From Methanosarcina vacuolata Z-761 (GTDB lineage Archaea > Halobacteriota > Methanosarcinia > Methanosarcinales > Methanosarcinaceae), in assembly GCF_000969905.1 (NCBI RefSeq), contig NZ_CP009520.1, forward strand, positions 3,038,001 to 3,102,000: a stretch of DNA of 64,000 bases, given 5' to 3'. Positions within the stretch are counted from its first letter, which is position 1. The number at the start of each line of letters is the position of its first letter. The position numbers and the translations under genes were made by a program. The notes under the pieces are model-generated. The model saw only the letters and a list, made by a program, of their open reading frames with translations, was not told the DNA's origin and made no database searches. Below are positions 1-7,381 of the stretch, piece by piece.

Positions 1-58
1 ACCGCATTGGTTTTTATGAGAAAATTATGAAGATATCCACACAAAACAACAAAGAGCC
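1..58 (+). repeat. right end of a MITE-like element, GGCTCTT family
   Basis: The first 58 bases match the right half of the element at 3933-4034: a GCATTGGTTTT core, then GATATCCACACAAAACAAC and the terminal AAGAGCC. The left half lies outside the window. Other copies are at about 2412-2503, 3933-4034, 5235-5281 and 33434-33613. Confidence 0.65.
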
Positions 59-102
59 GGAACATATTTAGAAAAGCTGGAAGAGTTAGGAAGATGATAA
101 TA

Positions 103-193
103 AAAGCTAAAAAAATTAAAAGCTAAAAAGGAATCTTAAAAGCTAAAAAAGATCTTAAAAGCTAAAAAAGATCTTAAAAGCTAAAAAGAGATC
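103..193. repeat. 19-bp tandem repeat, about 4-5 units
   Basis: Imperfect units of AAAAGCTAAAAAAGATCTT are repeated in tandem. The surrounding 59-312 is AT-rich with no convincing reading frame. The end of the gap carries the ribosome binding site (GGGGAG at about 299-304) of the next gene. Confidence 0.7.
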
Positions 194-312
194 TGCAAAG
201 GAACCTGGAATATAAGAAGTGATCTAAAAAACCAGAATGAAATAATTGAAATAAGTATCGGAATAATAGATTGATTTATATCTAATTAATAATTAAAAGG
301 GGAGAAATATTA

Positions 313-453
313 ATGCCTTTTTTAAAATATTGTCCTGAGTGCCATTCTAAACTCGAAGATGATCTCTTCGAGAAATTTCAGTATTGTCCTGTATGTGGGT
401 ACTGGACAAGAAAGGAAACTGCAAGACTTGAGCCATTAATAATCATGGAGTGA
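313..453 (+). CDS. small zinc-ribbon protein (46 aa)
   Basis: The frame starts MPFLKYCPECHSKL and has two CxxC knuckles, CPEC (about residues 7-10) and CPVC (about 26-29), in the spacing of a single zinc ribbon. It ends in a short tail (EPLIIME). A GGGGAG ribosome binding site lies about 8 bases before the ATG. It is 7 bases upstream of a second small zinc-ribbon frame, so the two are probably co-transcribed. Function is unknown. Such proteins in archaea often bind RNA or act as regulators, but nothing here shows which. Confidence 0.65.
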   Translation: MPFLKYCPECHSKLEDDLFEKFQYCPVCGYWTRKETARLEPLIIME

Positions 454-460
454 GACCGAA

Positions 461-625
461 ATGTTTGAATCTTCTGCAAAGTGTGTCCGATGCGGCACAC
501 CTCTTAGAAAGCAGGTAATCGGTTCAAATGTATTTTATTACTGTAAAAAATGCGGGTGTACATCTTCGGCTATTTCTGCCAGTACATCATCTCAAAGTGC
601 AATTCAGCCGACAAGTCATTTTTGA
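461..625 (+). CDS. small zinc-ribbon protein (54 aa)
   Basis: The frame MFESSAKCVRCGTPL has CVRC (about residues 8-11) and CKKC (about 28-31), a one-zinc ribbon, followed by a Ser/Thr/Gln-rich tail. It follows the previous mini zinc-ribbon gene after 7 bases. A longer overlapping frame at 528-713 has no cysteine pattern and is treated as a shadow. The role is unknown. The pairing of two different zinc ribbons suggests they act together. Confidence 0.6.
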   Translation: MFESSAKCVRCGTPLRKQVIGSNVFYYCKKCGCTSSAISASTSSQSAIQPTSHF

Positions 626-882
626 AGAGACCTGCATCCAGAAATACATCTCAATAACTCTCAAAACCGAAGATTTAAAACAAAACCAGCTCAGGTCAAT
701 TAACCTTGTATGATCAGGCCGGTTTTGTGTTATATTTTTTCATTTTGCTTTCTTTTTATTGAAAAAAGTAAATCCCAATGCAACCAGTACTGACTGTTTT
801 AATAATAGAACTCAGAAAAATGATGTAAAAATAGAATGTAAAAAACGATTCTGGAACTTTGTCCCTTTCCTGAATTACTGTC

Positions 883-1533
883 TTATTTTGTTAAACTAAA
901 TATGTTTATTAAACCTGCTGAAGTAAGGTTTACTGCAAGAGCTGCAAGAAGAAGTCCCATGAGCCTTGTAAAGACAAGCATTCCATTGTATCCTATGAAT
1001 TTGTGGATTCTTCTTGAGAAGAGAAAGATGTACAGGCAGAAAATGAAAGTCAATATGATTGATACGAGGATTATTATTTTTTGCTCAATATTTTCTGTGC
1101 TTCCCATCAGGACGATTACCGTACTGATTGCACCTGGACCTGTAAGAAGAGGCAGACCTATAGGAAATACCCAGATATCTTCACGTTCCTGAGACTGCGA
1201 AATCTCTTCTTCAGTAATGCTTTCTCTTGAGATTTTGGCATGCATCATATCAAAAGCAATGCTGAAAAGCAGTATCCCACCTGCAACCCTCAATGAATCT
1301 ACACTAATGCTGAACAATTCAAGTATTATGTTGCCGGTTACTGCAAAAAAAAAGGCAATTAGACAAGCAAGTGTGACTGATTTTTTTGCAATTTGATTTT
1401 TTTCGTCACGAGTCATCTTGCTGGTCAGGGAGATGAAAGTTACTACTCCGCTGATTGGACTGATAACAACAAAGACAGATGTGAATGCGTAGATGAAAAA
1501 CCCGATATTTTCAGTAATTATCTCAGTTATCAT
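883..1533 (-). CDS. MarC family integral membrane protein
   Basis: This 216-residue protein has the MarC/UPF0056 layout. There are six hydrophobic segments in two groups of three. The first segment contains VISPISGVVTFISLT, the family's proline-containing pore-like motif. A central charged loop (about residues 95-120, HAKISRESITEEEISQSQ) follows, and the second half begins FPIGLPLLTGPGAISTVIVL, a signature of the family. Length matches the usual 200-220. The family was named for a presumed link to multiple antibiotic resistance, but its transport substrate is not established. It stands alone with AT-rich flanks. A TATA-like stretch lies just upstream at about 1566-1577. Confidence 0.88.
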   Translation of the reverse strand: MITEIITENIGFFIYAFTSVFVVISPISGVVTFISLTSKMTRDEKNQIAKKSVTLACLIAFFFAVTGNIILELFSISVDSLRVAGGILLFSIAFDMMHAKISRESITEEEISQSQEREDIWVFPIGLPLLTGPGAISTVIVLMGSTENIEQKIIILVSIILTFIFCLYIFLFSRRIHKFIGYNGMLVFTRLMGLLLAALAVNLTSAGLINIFSLTK

Positions 1534-1955
1534 CTTTTTACTCCTACCCTTTTAATACTTTATAACTTATACATATAATTTATCTTGTGGGGCATTTACG
1601 TGCTTGGTCCGAGAATCTATATTTGTATATGTTTAAGACTGACAGTGTATTCGTTAACAGGTAAAAATTAAGTATTTTTCGTAGTTTATTTATATATAAA
1701 TTATGAAATATTATGAGCAGAAATTAGATATAAAGATATCCAGGAAGTCAAAGGAGTTTTAAAGTAAAACATAAGTAAGTCGAGTAATACAAGTAAGTCA
1801 ATAATACAAGTAAGTCAATGAATTCTAAGTCAAGCCTTAAGTCAAGTAATACATAGCGAGTTAAGTAATACATCAATGAATTCTAAAGTAAACCATAAAT
1901 GAGTCAAACAAAATATAAATGAATTCAAATCTGGATAAATACAGGCTGTGGTTTT

Positions 1956-2156
1956 ATGAACGGGGAAAAAATCGAAAAAAAGCTATTTGAAGAACTCAAT
2001 TTTATCAAAAAACAACTTGGGGAAATTAAGGAGCATATGGTGGATATAGATAGCCTGCTAACTGAGGAAGAAAAGGAACTGGTGCTTAAAAGTTTTGAAA
2101 ACGAAGCAAGAGGAAAACTAGTACCTTTAAATCGGTTGGAGGAAATCAGGCTTTAA
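1956..2156 (+). CDS. small antitoxin-like protein, no toxin partner visible
   Basis: This 66-residue acidic helical protein has a predicted coiled coil in its first half (KLFEELNFIKKQLGEIKEHM). Its second half (LTEEEKELVLKSFENEARGK, then LVPLNRLEEI) resembles antitoxin partners of archaeal RelE-type toxins. Such antitoxins usually sit directly before a toxin gene of about 85-90 codons. Here the next 390 bases hold no such frame, so this would be an orphan. The assignment rests on general sequence character, not a firm family match. The upstream region 1775-1900 holds degenerate repeats of a TAAGTCAA/AATACA motif. Confidence 0.55.
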   Translation: MNGEKIEKKLFEELNFIKKQLGEIKEHMVDIDSLLTEEEKELVLKSFENEARGKLVPLNRLEEIRL

Positions 2157-2411
2157 AACATATGAATTTACTTAACACCATTAGAAATATTTTTTATTGA
2201 GTCAATAACAATTTTTGCTAAAAAGAAACTTTTCTTAAGGAATGATAAAAATATAACTTCAAATTTTCAGTTTGGGAATCGATCTATAGTTCCATTTCCC
2301 TAAATAATCATTTTTGGCAACAAAAACCTTTGATATTATATTTGAATCATTCCTAAAAGACAGAATCTTACTAACATATTCTTAAACCTGCTATATTTTT
2401 GAATTATTCGC

Positions 2412-2503
2412 TATTCTCTATGGACAATACTATTTTCAATTCAAAACCGCACTGGATTTTATGAAAATATTATGAGGATATCCACACAAGAAAACAAAGA
2501 GCC
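2412..2503 (+). repeat. degenerate MITE-like element, GGCTCTT family
   Basis: The right half (GATATCCACACAAGAAAAC, then AAGAGCC) is well preserved. The centre keeps TTTTCAATTC and CCGCACTGG. The left terminus is decayed (CTATTCTCTATGGACAATA). The rest of the gap 2157-2549 is AT-rich and shows no gene. Confidence 0.6.
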
Positions 2504-2549
2504 TATTTTTGATTCCTATATTTTTCTGGGTTTACTTAAAAAATTGTTT

Positions 2550-3779
2550 TTACCCCAACCGGAGGATCAGGACCATGAAACTCAGATAGAGAAGGAGCAG
2601 GATAAGTCCTTCGAACTGTTTGACTCTCCAGCCCGTTCGTATAAATAAGATGAGCAGAAAGCTCATTATCAGCATAAAAGGCGCTATGTAGTAAATACTG
2701 AGGCCGGTTATCGAGATAGGGTGGACAAGCCCTGAGCAGCCCAGTATCAAAAGTATATTTGCAATGTTTGACCCTATGACATTTCCAAGAGCAATGCCAG
2801 CATAATCGCTCCGGGCTGCTGAGATGGTTACCATGAGTTCGGGAACTGAAGTCCCAACCGCAACAAGGCTTATTCCTATAAGCGTCTCCGGAACTTCCAG
2901 CAGCATAGCAAAGAAAACTGCCTGTTCGACAAAATACTTTGCTCCAATTATGATTGCAACTCCACTTGCTATAAGCTTGAAAAATTCTATTAAAAGGCTG
3001 GCTTCTTGAGGTTTTTCTTCTGTAATGTCGACATCAATATCTTTATGTTCAGGCTCTGTTTTAGATTTGGTTGTCAATTCGGTTGTCAATTCGGTTGTCA
3101 ACTCGGTTGTCAATTCGGTTTTAGTTCTCATTCCAATTTTGGATTCGCTTTCGTTTTTCTTTTGGGTTATTTTTTCGGATTTCCAGGTGCCTTTTTTCAT
3201 GCCTCTAGAGTTTCGATTTTCTATTCCGTATTCCCGGGCCTGGGGTTTAATTTTTGATTTCAGATCGAAAAAATATTCAAATTTGAAAAAATAAATCATA
3301 AAATCTTTAAAATAGATTTCTTCTTCGTGTCTTTTCACTTTTTCGAGCAGGAATAAAAGATAGGCGAGATAAAATAAAATGAAAATTAAGGCTTCTAACC
3401 TCGAAATTTTGAAGTCAAGCATAAAAAGAAAGAGGAGAAAAGAGGCAAATAACATTATATAGCCGTCCCTTCTTAGCATAACTTCTTCTGTCTTGATATT
3501 TGTCAGGAGAGCAGCCGTACTTGCAATCAGGCCTATATTGGCAATGTTTGACCCGAGTATATTGCCTATGACTATACCGCTTGCTTGCTGGAAAGATGCC
3601 GTAAGAGAGGATGCAAGCTCAGGTACTGACGTGCCCACAGATACAAGAGTCAAGCCTATTACAAATTCGGATACTCCAAACCTTCTTGCGATCTGAGATG
3701 ATGTTAATACGAAGAGGTCTGACCCTTTTACGAGCAGTACGAGCCCGCCAAGAAATATAAGGATATTAATTACAGGCAC
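2550..3779 (-). CDS. Ca2+/Na+ (CaCA family) exchanger with repetitive cytoplasmic loop
   Basis: The protein has two homologous halves of about five membrane segments. Each half contains the alpha-repeat signature: GTSVPELASSLTAS near residues 49-62 and GTSVPELMVTISAA near residue 310. Each is followed by a GNILGSNIANI or GNVIGSNIANI motif. These are the ion-binding segments of YrbG/CaCA antiporters, so it probably extrudes Ca2+ in exchange for Na+ or H+. At 409 residues it is longer than the usual 310-330. The excess is a charged loop between the halves (about residues 150-260) with four in-frame copies of a 12-bp unit that encode TTEL repeats (3069-3120). It is a stand-alone gene between two MITE copies. 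Confidence 0.9.
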   Translation of the reverse strand: MPVINILIFLGGLVLLVKGSDLFVLTSSQIARRFGVSEFVIGLTLVSVGTSVPELASSLTASFQQASGIVIGNILGSNIANIGLIASTAALLTNIKTEEVMLRRDGYIMLFASFLLFLFMLDFKISRLEALIFILFYLAYLLFLLEKVKRHEEEIYFKDFMIYFFKFEYFFDLKSKIKPQAREYGIENRNSRGMKKGTWKSEKITQKKNESESKIGMRTKTELTTELTTELTTELTTKSKTEPEHKDIDVDITEEKPQEASLLIEFFKLIASGVAIIIGAKYFVEQAVFFAMLLEVPETLIGISLVAVGTSVPELMVTISAARSDYAGIALGNVIGSNIANILLILGCSGLVHPISITGLSIYYIAPFMLIMSFLLILFIRTGWRVKQFEGLILLLLYLSFMVLILRLG

Positions 3780-3932
3780 ATTGAAATGAGAATCCGAGGT
3801 TTATTTAAATATATCTTTAAACATAATATTAACCTGAAGTTGTCACACTGAAAAAATTATTTTTGAACTATAAAATGGAAAATACATAAAAAAATAAGTA
3901 ATATAGTGAAATACATTAAAAAGAAAATAAAC

Positions 3933-4034
3933 GGCTCTTTGTCATTCCCTGTGGATAAGATGATTTTCAATTCGAGATCGCATTGGTTTTGATGAAGACA
4001 TTATGAGGATATCCACACAAAACAACGAAGAGCC
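3933..4034. repeat. complete MITE-like element, GGCTCTT family (102 bp)
   Basis: Imperfect terminal inverted repeats bound the element: GGCTCTTTGTCATTCCCTG followed by TGGATA on the left, and the reverse complement of TATCCACACAAAACAACG plus AAGAGCC on the right. No reading frame is present. Of the copies in the window this one has both ends best preserved. Confidence 0.75.
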
Positions 4035-4058
4035 AAATAAATAATACAAGGAAACGCT

Positions 4059-4628
4059 TCAAACAAGCCTCAGTTCCATCTCATAACATTTTTCACTCTG
4101 GCCGCAGATATTTTTTACCTGTTTTATTTTCCGAAAGCCTATTTTTTGGTATAAGTGTATCGCAGGAAGATTGTTTATATTGACATATAAGAGAACGGAT
4201 GATATTCCGTTTGCCTTCATCTCCTCAGTACTGCTCTTCAATAACCTTTCAGCAAAACCTCTGCCTCTAAAATTTCTGTCAATTGCAATTGAGGATATTA
4301 CTGATTTTTTCTCAAAGCCTTTGAGGGAAAGTGCAGGTTTTATGTAGTAGGCACAGTAGCCCACGATTTCATCCACGTTCTTTATGACATAAAATATATT
4401 TTTTGAATTCTTTGAATATCTTATAAGCTTTTCCGAGCTTCCGTTTTTAAATCCTTCGGCCTGGATTCTAAGAACTTCAGGAAGCATGTGTTCTTCTATA
4501 GAAACAATATCTCCTTTTTCTATTGACTTCCATTTTTTTACCAGTAGATTTCCAGTGGTATCACACAGCAATTTCTTAAGACTTATCAAGTACCCAATTG
4601 ATCGGGCGTGAATTTTGATATTACCCAT
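4059..4628 (-). CDS. GNAT family N-acetyltransferase (RimI-like)
   Basis: The protein has a GNAT fold. Its acetyl-CoA binding motif A is ISSIAIDRNFRGRGFAERLL (the Q/R-x-x-G-x-G/A loop is RNFRGRGFA), followed by a motif B region ending NNLPAIHLYQKIGF, typical of RimI-like enzymes. The substrate could be a protein N-terminus or a small amine and cannot be told from sequence. The ATG at 4628 is preferred to a GTG at 4637 because AAGAGTGA sits at a suitable distance before it. It is monocistronic, lying between a MITE and an IS remnant. Confidence 0.82.
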   Translation of the reverse strand: MGNIKIHARSIGYLISLKKLLCDTTGNLLVKKWKSIEKGDIVSIEEHMLPEVLRIQAEGFKNGSSEKLIRYSKNSKNIFYVIKNVDEIVGYCAYYIKPALSLKGFEKKSVISSIAIDRNFRGRGFAERLLKSSTEEMKANGISSVLLYVNINNLPAIHLYQKIGFRKIKQVKNICGQSEKCYEMELRLV

Positions 4629-4804
4629 AAAAGTCACTCTTGGGCAAGGCCGTAGGTGAAATTCTCTTTTTGGAGCTTATGGCTTCAAACCATTAAAAAC
4701 TTCCGACTTTTTAGTGACAGAAATTCCATACAGCCAGGTAATCATATGCACCTTAAAAAATACGATTTTTATTTAAATATATCTATTATAAATTTTAACT
4801 CTGT

Positions 4805-5210
4805 TCATTTAGGTAATAAGTTCAAGTTTAATTTCTTTTCGATTTCATCACTCTTCTGAGGCACTTCCGTTAAAATAATCTGGCAATCTAAGTCCAGCAT
4901 ATAGACTTTGCGGAATTGCTCTATAAGGTCTCCGAGGGAATATTTACTTGATAAATAAGCCTTTCGTATACAGTTTTGAATTTTTGCGTATCCATAAAGA
5001 GACAAAAATGAAATGAAAAGATGACCGAAAAGAGCAACTCGTTATCCTGTAGATAAAGCGTATCCTCTTCCAACAAGTTTATATAAGTGCCATAATGCTT
5101 TTCTACTGTATCTCTTATTTTGTACATGAGAAAAACATCTTCAGGTGTAAGATATACATTTGATACGAGCAAGATTTTTCCAGCTTTTTCCAGACCTTTG
5201 TTGAACGTAT
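4805..5210 (-). pseudogene. 3' remnant of an IS1634-like (IS4 superfamily) transposase, frameshifted
   Basis: Two overlapping minus frames join into one C-terminal transposase sequence. The first reads FNKGLEKAGKILLVSNVYL then TPEDVFLMYKIRDTVEKHY. The second, in another frame, reads YGYAKIQNCIRKAYLSSKYS then LGDLIEQFRKVYMLD up to a stop. The block with KIRD.VEKHY contains the conserved acidic residue region (YREKxxxE-like) of IS4/IS1634 transposases, and the tail matches the family's end. The N-terminal two thirds are missing and a frameshift lies near 4990-5010, so it cannot be active. Confidence 0.65.
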
Positions 5211-5234
5211 TAATGGTGATTTTATTTTTATCGT

Positions 5235-5281
5235 GTTGCTTAATTGAAAATCATTTTATCCATACGGAATAGTAAAGAGCC
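5235..5281 (-). repeat. half element of the GGCTCTT family next to the transposase remnant
   Basis: Read on the minus strand from 5281 it gives GGCTCTTTACTATTCCGTA, then TGGATAAAATGATTTTCAAT. This matches the left half of the element at 3933-4034. It lies just upstream of, and points into, the transposase remnant, as the terminal repeat of the parent insertion sequence would. Confidence 0.6.
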
Positions 5282-5371
5282 AAAATATATTCTTGTTGAA
5301 ATGAAGTAAAAACTGAAATGGGTATTATCCAACTGCACAATTTAAAATGATTTTGAAACAGCCTGATGTGA

Positions 5372-5520
5372 AAGCGTCGCAAAAGTCCAAAATTAACTAA
5401 AATTCAGCCGATCATATCATAGCAAATAAATTTCATAATTTGATATGATGCCAATTTATGAAATTGAAGTTCGATGACTGCATGTAATTAATTAGAATCT
5501 CTAGACTTTTACGACGCTCT
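5372..5520. repeat. second MITE-like element with 14-bp terminal inverted repeats
   Basis: AGCGTCGCAAAAGT (5373-5386) and its reverse complement ACTTTTACGACGCT (one mismatch, about 5505-5518) bracket an AT-rich core. The core holds a second inverted repeat (AAATTTCATAATTTG and CCAATTTATGAAATT). No reading frame is present. The rest of 5282-5583 shows no gene. Confidence 0.65.
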
Positions 5521-5583
5521 CGATGTAGATGTATTAAATGTTATAAAAAATTAGAATAAAGTTTTTTGTTTGTAACATACTGT

Positions 5584-5724
5584 TTATTTAGGCCTTTTAC
5601 TTTCATCGGGTTCCTCTTCTATGTTTATTTGTTCTGCCGTATCTTCTTTCATTTCTTCTAGTGATTCTAGTTTTTCTATTAATTGTCTTTCTTTATTATC
5701 ATTCTTTACTTTTCTTGCTGGCAT
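5584..5724 (-). CDS. small charged protein of unknown function (46 aa)
   Basis: The frame reads MPARKVKNDNKERQLIEKLE and continues as a very acidic, helical tail ending DESKRPK. A good ribosome binding site, GAGGTG, lies 5 bases before the ATG. The composition (Lys/Glu-rich, no hydrophobic core) suggests a small partner protein or disordered chaperone. I do not recognise the family. It is flanked by repeat elements. Confidence 0.5.
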   Translation of the reverse strand: MPARKVKNDNKERQLIEKLESLEEMKEDTAEQINIEEEPDESKRPK

Positions 5725-5955
5725 TTGTTCACCTCTATAGATTGATGTCTGCTAGACTAATAAATATATTGAAATAATTATTATATCCCACATTTCGGCC
5801 CTCTATCAAAAATAAGATGAATTTTGCAATAACTGAATAAACTTTTTTACTCAGCAGCGGGCACATTCTCAACAAGATCAATGATTTTGGCTTGAATCCC
5901 ACAATGTTCAAAAAAATTAAGTTTAAATTTTGAGAATTAAATAGAAATTTCGTCA

Positions 5956-5964
5956 TATATAAAA
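5956..5964 (+). promoter_or_regulatory. TATA-like box upstream of the dehydrogenase gene
   Basis: TATATAAAA about 155 bases before the ATG at 6112 is a good archaeal TATA box and would give a leader of about 125 bases. The stretch 5725-5955 shows no convincing gene. Confidence 0.35.
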
Positions 5965-6111
5965 ATAAATAGAAAATATTAAGAAATTGATATTGAATAA
6001 GGATTAAAATTAGTAATGATCTACGAGAATAAAAAATAGTTGTGCTTTTTGAGAGGATCGGAATATAAGCTAAATGAAATTAATGTTATTGATAAAAGAG
6101 GGAGAAATTTA

Positions 6112-7176
6112 ATGGATGATATGTTCAGATTTGCGGATGAGTTTGGCCCATTTAAGATCATCCATGTTTACGAACCGTCTGCGGACTTGAAAGCGATTCT
6201 TGTTGTGGACAATATAGCGCGAGGGCCTGCTATTGGAGGGGTCAGGATGGCCACGGATGTGAGTACTGAGGAATGTTTCAGGCTGGCAAGATCCATGACT
6301 CTCAAGAATGCGGCTGCAGATCTTCCTCATGGGGGCGGTAAAGTAGTCATCTACGGGGATCCGCGAATGCCTCAGGAAAAGAAAAGCCAGATGCTTCGAG
6401 CACTTGCCAGTGCCCTCAGGTATGAGGAGGAATATATCTTTGCCCCTGACATGGGGACAGACGAAATCTGTATGGCCTGCATAAAAGATGAGATCGGAAG
6501 GGTGGTAGGCCTTCCATGCGAGGTTGGAGGAATTCCTCTGGATGAAGTAGGGGCCACAGGTTGGGGAATTGCGCAGGCTACCGAAATAGTGTTACAGTAC
6601 TGTGATTTCGAGCTGAAAGATGCTCGCGTGGTTATTCAGGGCTTTGGGGCAGTTGGGAGGCATGCTGCTCGTTTCCTGACCCAGAGAGGAGCGATTCTTG
6701 TAGGAGCTGCGGACTCAAGGGGTACGGTTCATGATCCCGATGGTCTTGACGTGGATACCCTTATCAGGCTTAAGAAAGAAGGAAAAAGTGTGCTTGACTA
6801 CCCTGGAGGAAAAAAGTTTGACAGTAATGCCGTTATTGCCATTCCCTACGACATCTGGATTCCAGCAGCCCGTCCCGACGTGATCAATGAAAATAATGTC
6901 CATCTCTTGAACACTAAATTGATTATTGAGGGAGCAAACATTCCGATCACAGGAAAAGCCGAAAAAACCCTCTACGAAGCAGGTATTCTCTACGTCCCGG
7001 ATTTTATCGCAAACGCGGGCGGTGTGATCTGTGCGGCTGCAGAGTATCAGGGAGCCACCCAGTGCACAGCTTTCGGGTCAATTGAAGAAAAGGTGAGAAA
7101 AACACAGCTCAGGTACTGGAAACTGCAAAAACGAAAGGAATCCTCCCAAGGGAAGCTGCATTCCAGCTTGCCGTAA
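6112..7176 (+). CDS. Glu/Leu/Phe/Val dehydrogenase family enzyme, 3' end frameshifted
   Basis: NAD(P)-dependent oxidative deamination of an amino acid is expected. The N-terminal domain has GPAIGGVRM and the catalytic-lysine motif LPHGGGKVV (Lys about residue 77). The Rossmann domain has VVIQGFGAVGRHAARFL (about residues 184-200), and EGANIPIT and FIANAGGVICAAAEY are typical of the family. The ATG at 6112 is chosen over 6040 because AGAGGGAG lies just before it. After EEKVRK the frame leaves the family and ends KLHSSLP. One extra base in the A run at 7098-7102 would restore NTAQVLETAKTKGILPREAA up to a stop at 7244. It is either a real frameshift or a sequencing error. Context gives no pathway partner. 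Confidence 0.85.
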   Translation: MDDMFRFADEFGPFKIIHVYEPSADLKAILVVDNIARGPAIGGVRMATDVSTEECFRLARSMTLKNAAADLPHGGGKVVIYGDPRMPQEKKSQMLRALASALRYEEEYIFAPDMGTDEICMACIKDEIGRVVGLPCEVGGIPLDEVGATGWGIAQATEIVLQYCDFELKDARVVIQGFGAVGRHAARFLTQRGAILVGAADSRGTVHDPDGLDVDTLIRLKKEGKSVLDYPGGKKFDSNAVIAIPYDIWIPAARPDVINENNVHLLNTKLIIEGANIPITGKAEKTLYEAGILYVPDFIANAGGVICAAAEYQGATQCTAFGSIEEKVRKTQLRYWKLQKRKESSQGKLHSSLP

Positions 7177-7381
7177 AACGAGTTAAGCAAGCTATGGCGT
7201 ACAGGCGCTGGTCGATCTTTTCTTCGGGGCCGGGCTTTGTGTAACCTGTCGGACTTTGTGTAAGCTTTATGTGATTCTCCAATCTCATTCTTTATTTTTT
7301 AAATTTAAAGCTATTCAGAATTTCTGAACCTCATATCAAGGTTCAGTTTATTTCTTTCCCCCGCACAATACCACTGCTGCC

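Noticed and set aside
5735-5956. 73-codon minus frame
   Set aside because: Weak composition, no ribosome binding site. Another frame in part of it looks protein-like (HCGIQAKIIDLVENVPAAE) but has no start and a stop soon after, so at most it is an unidentifiable remnant.
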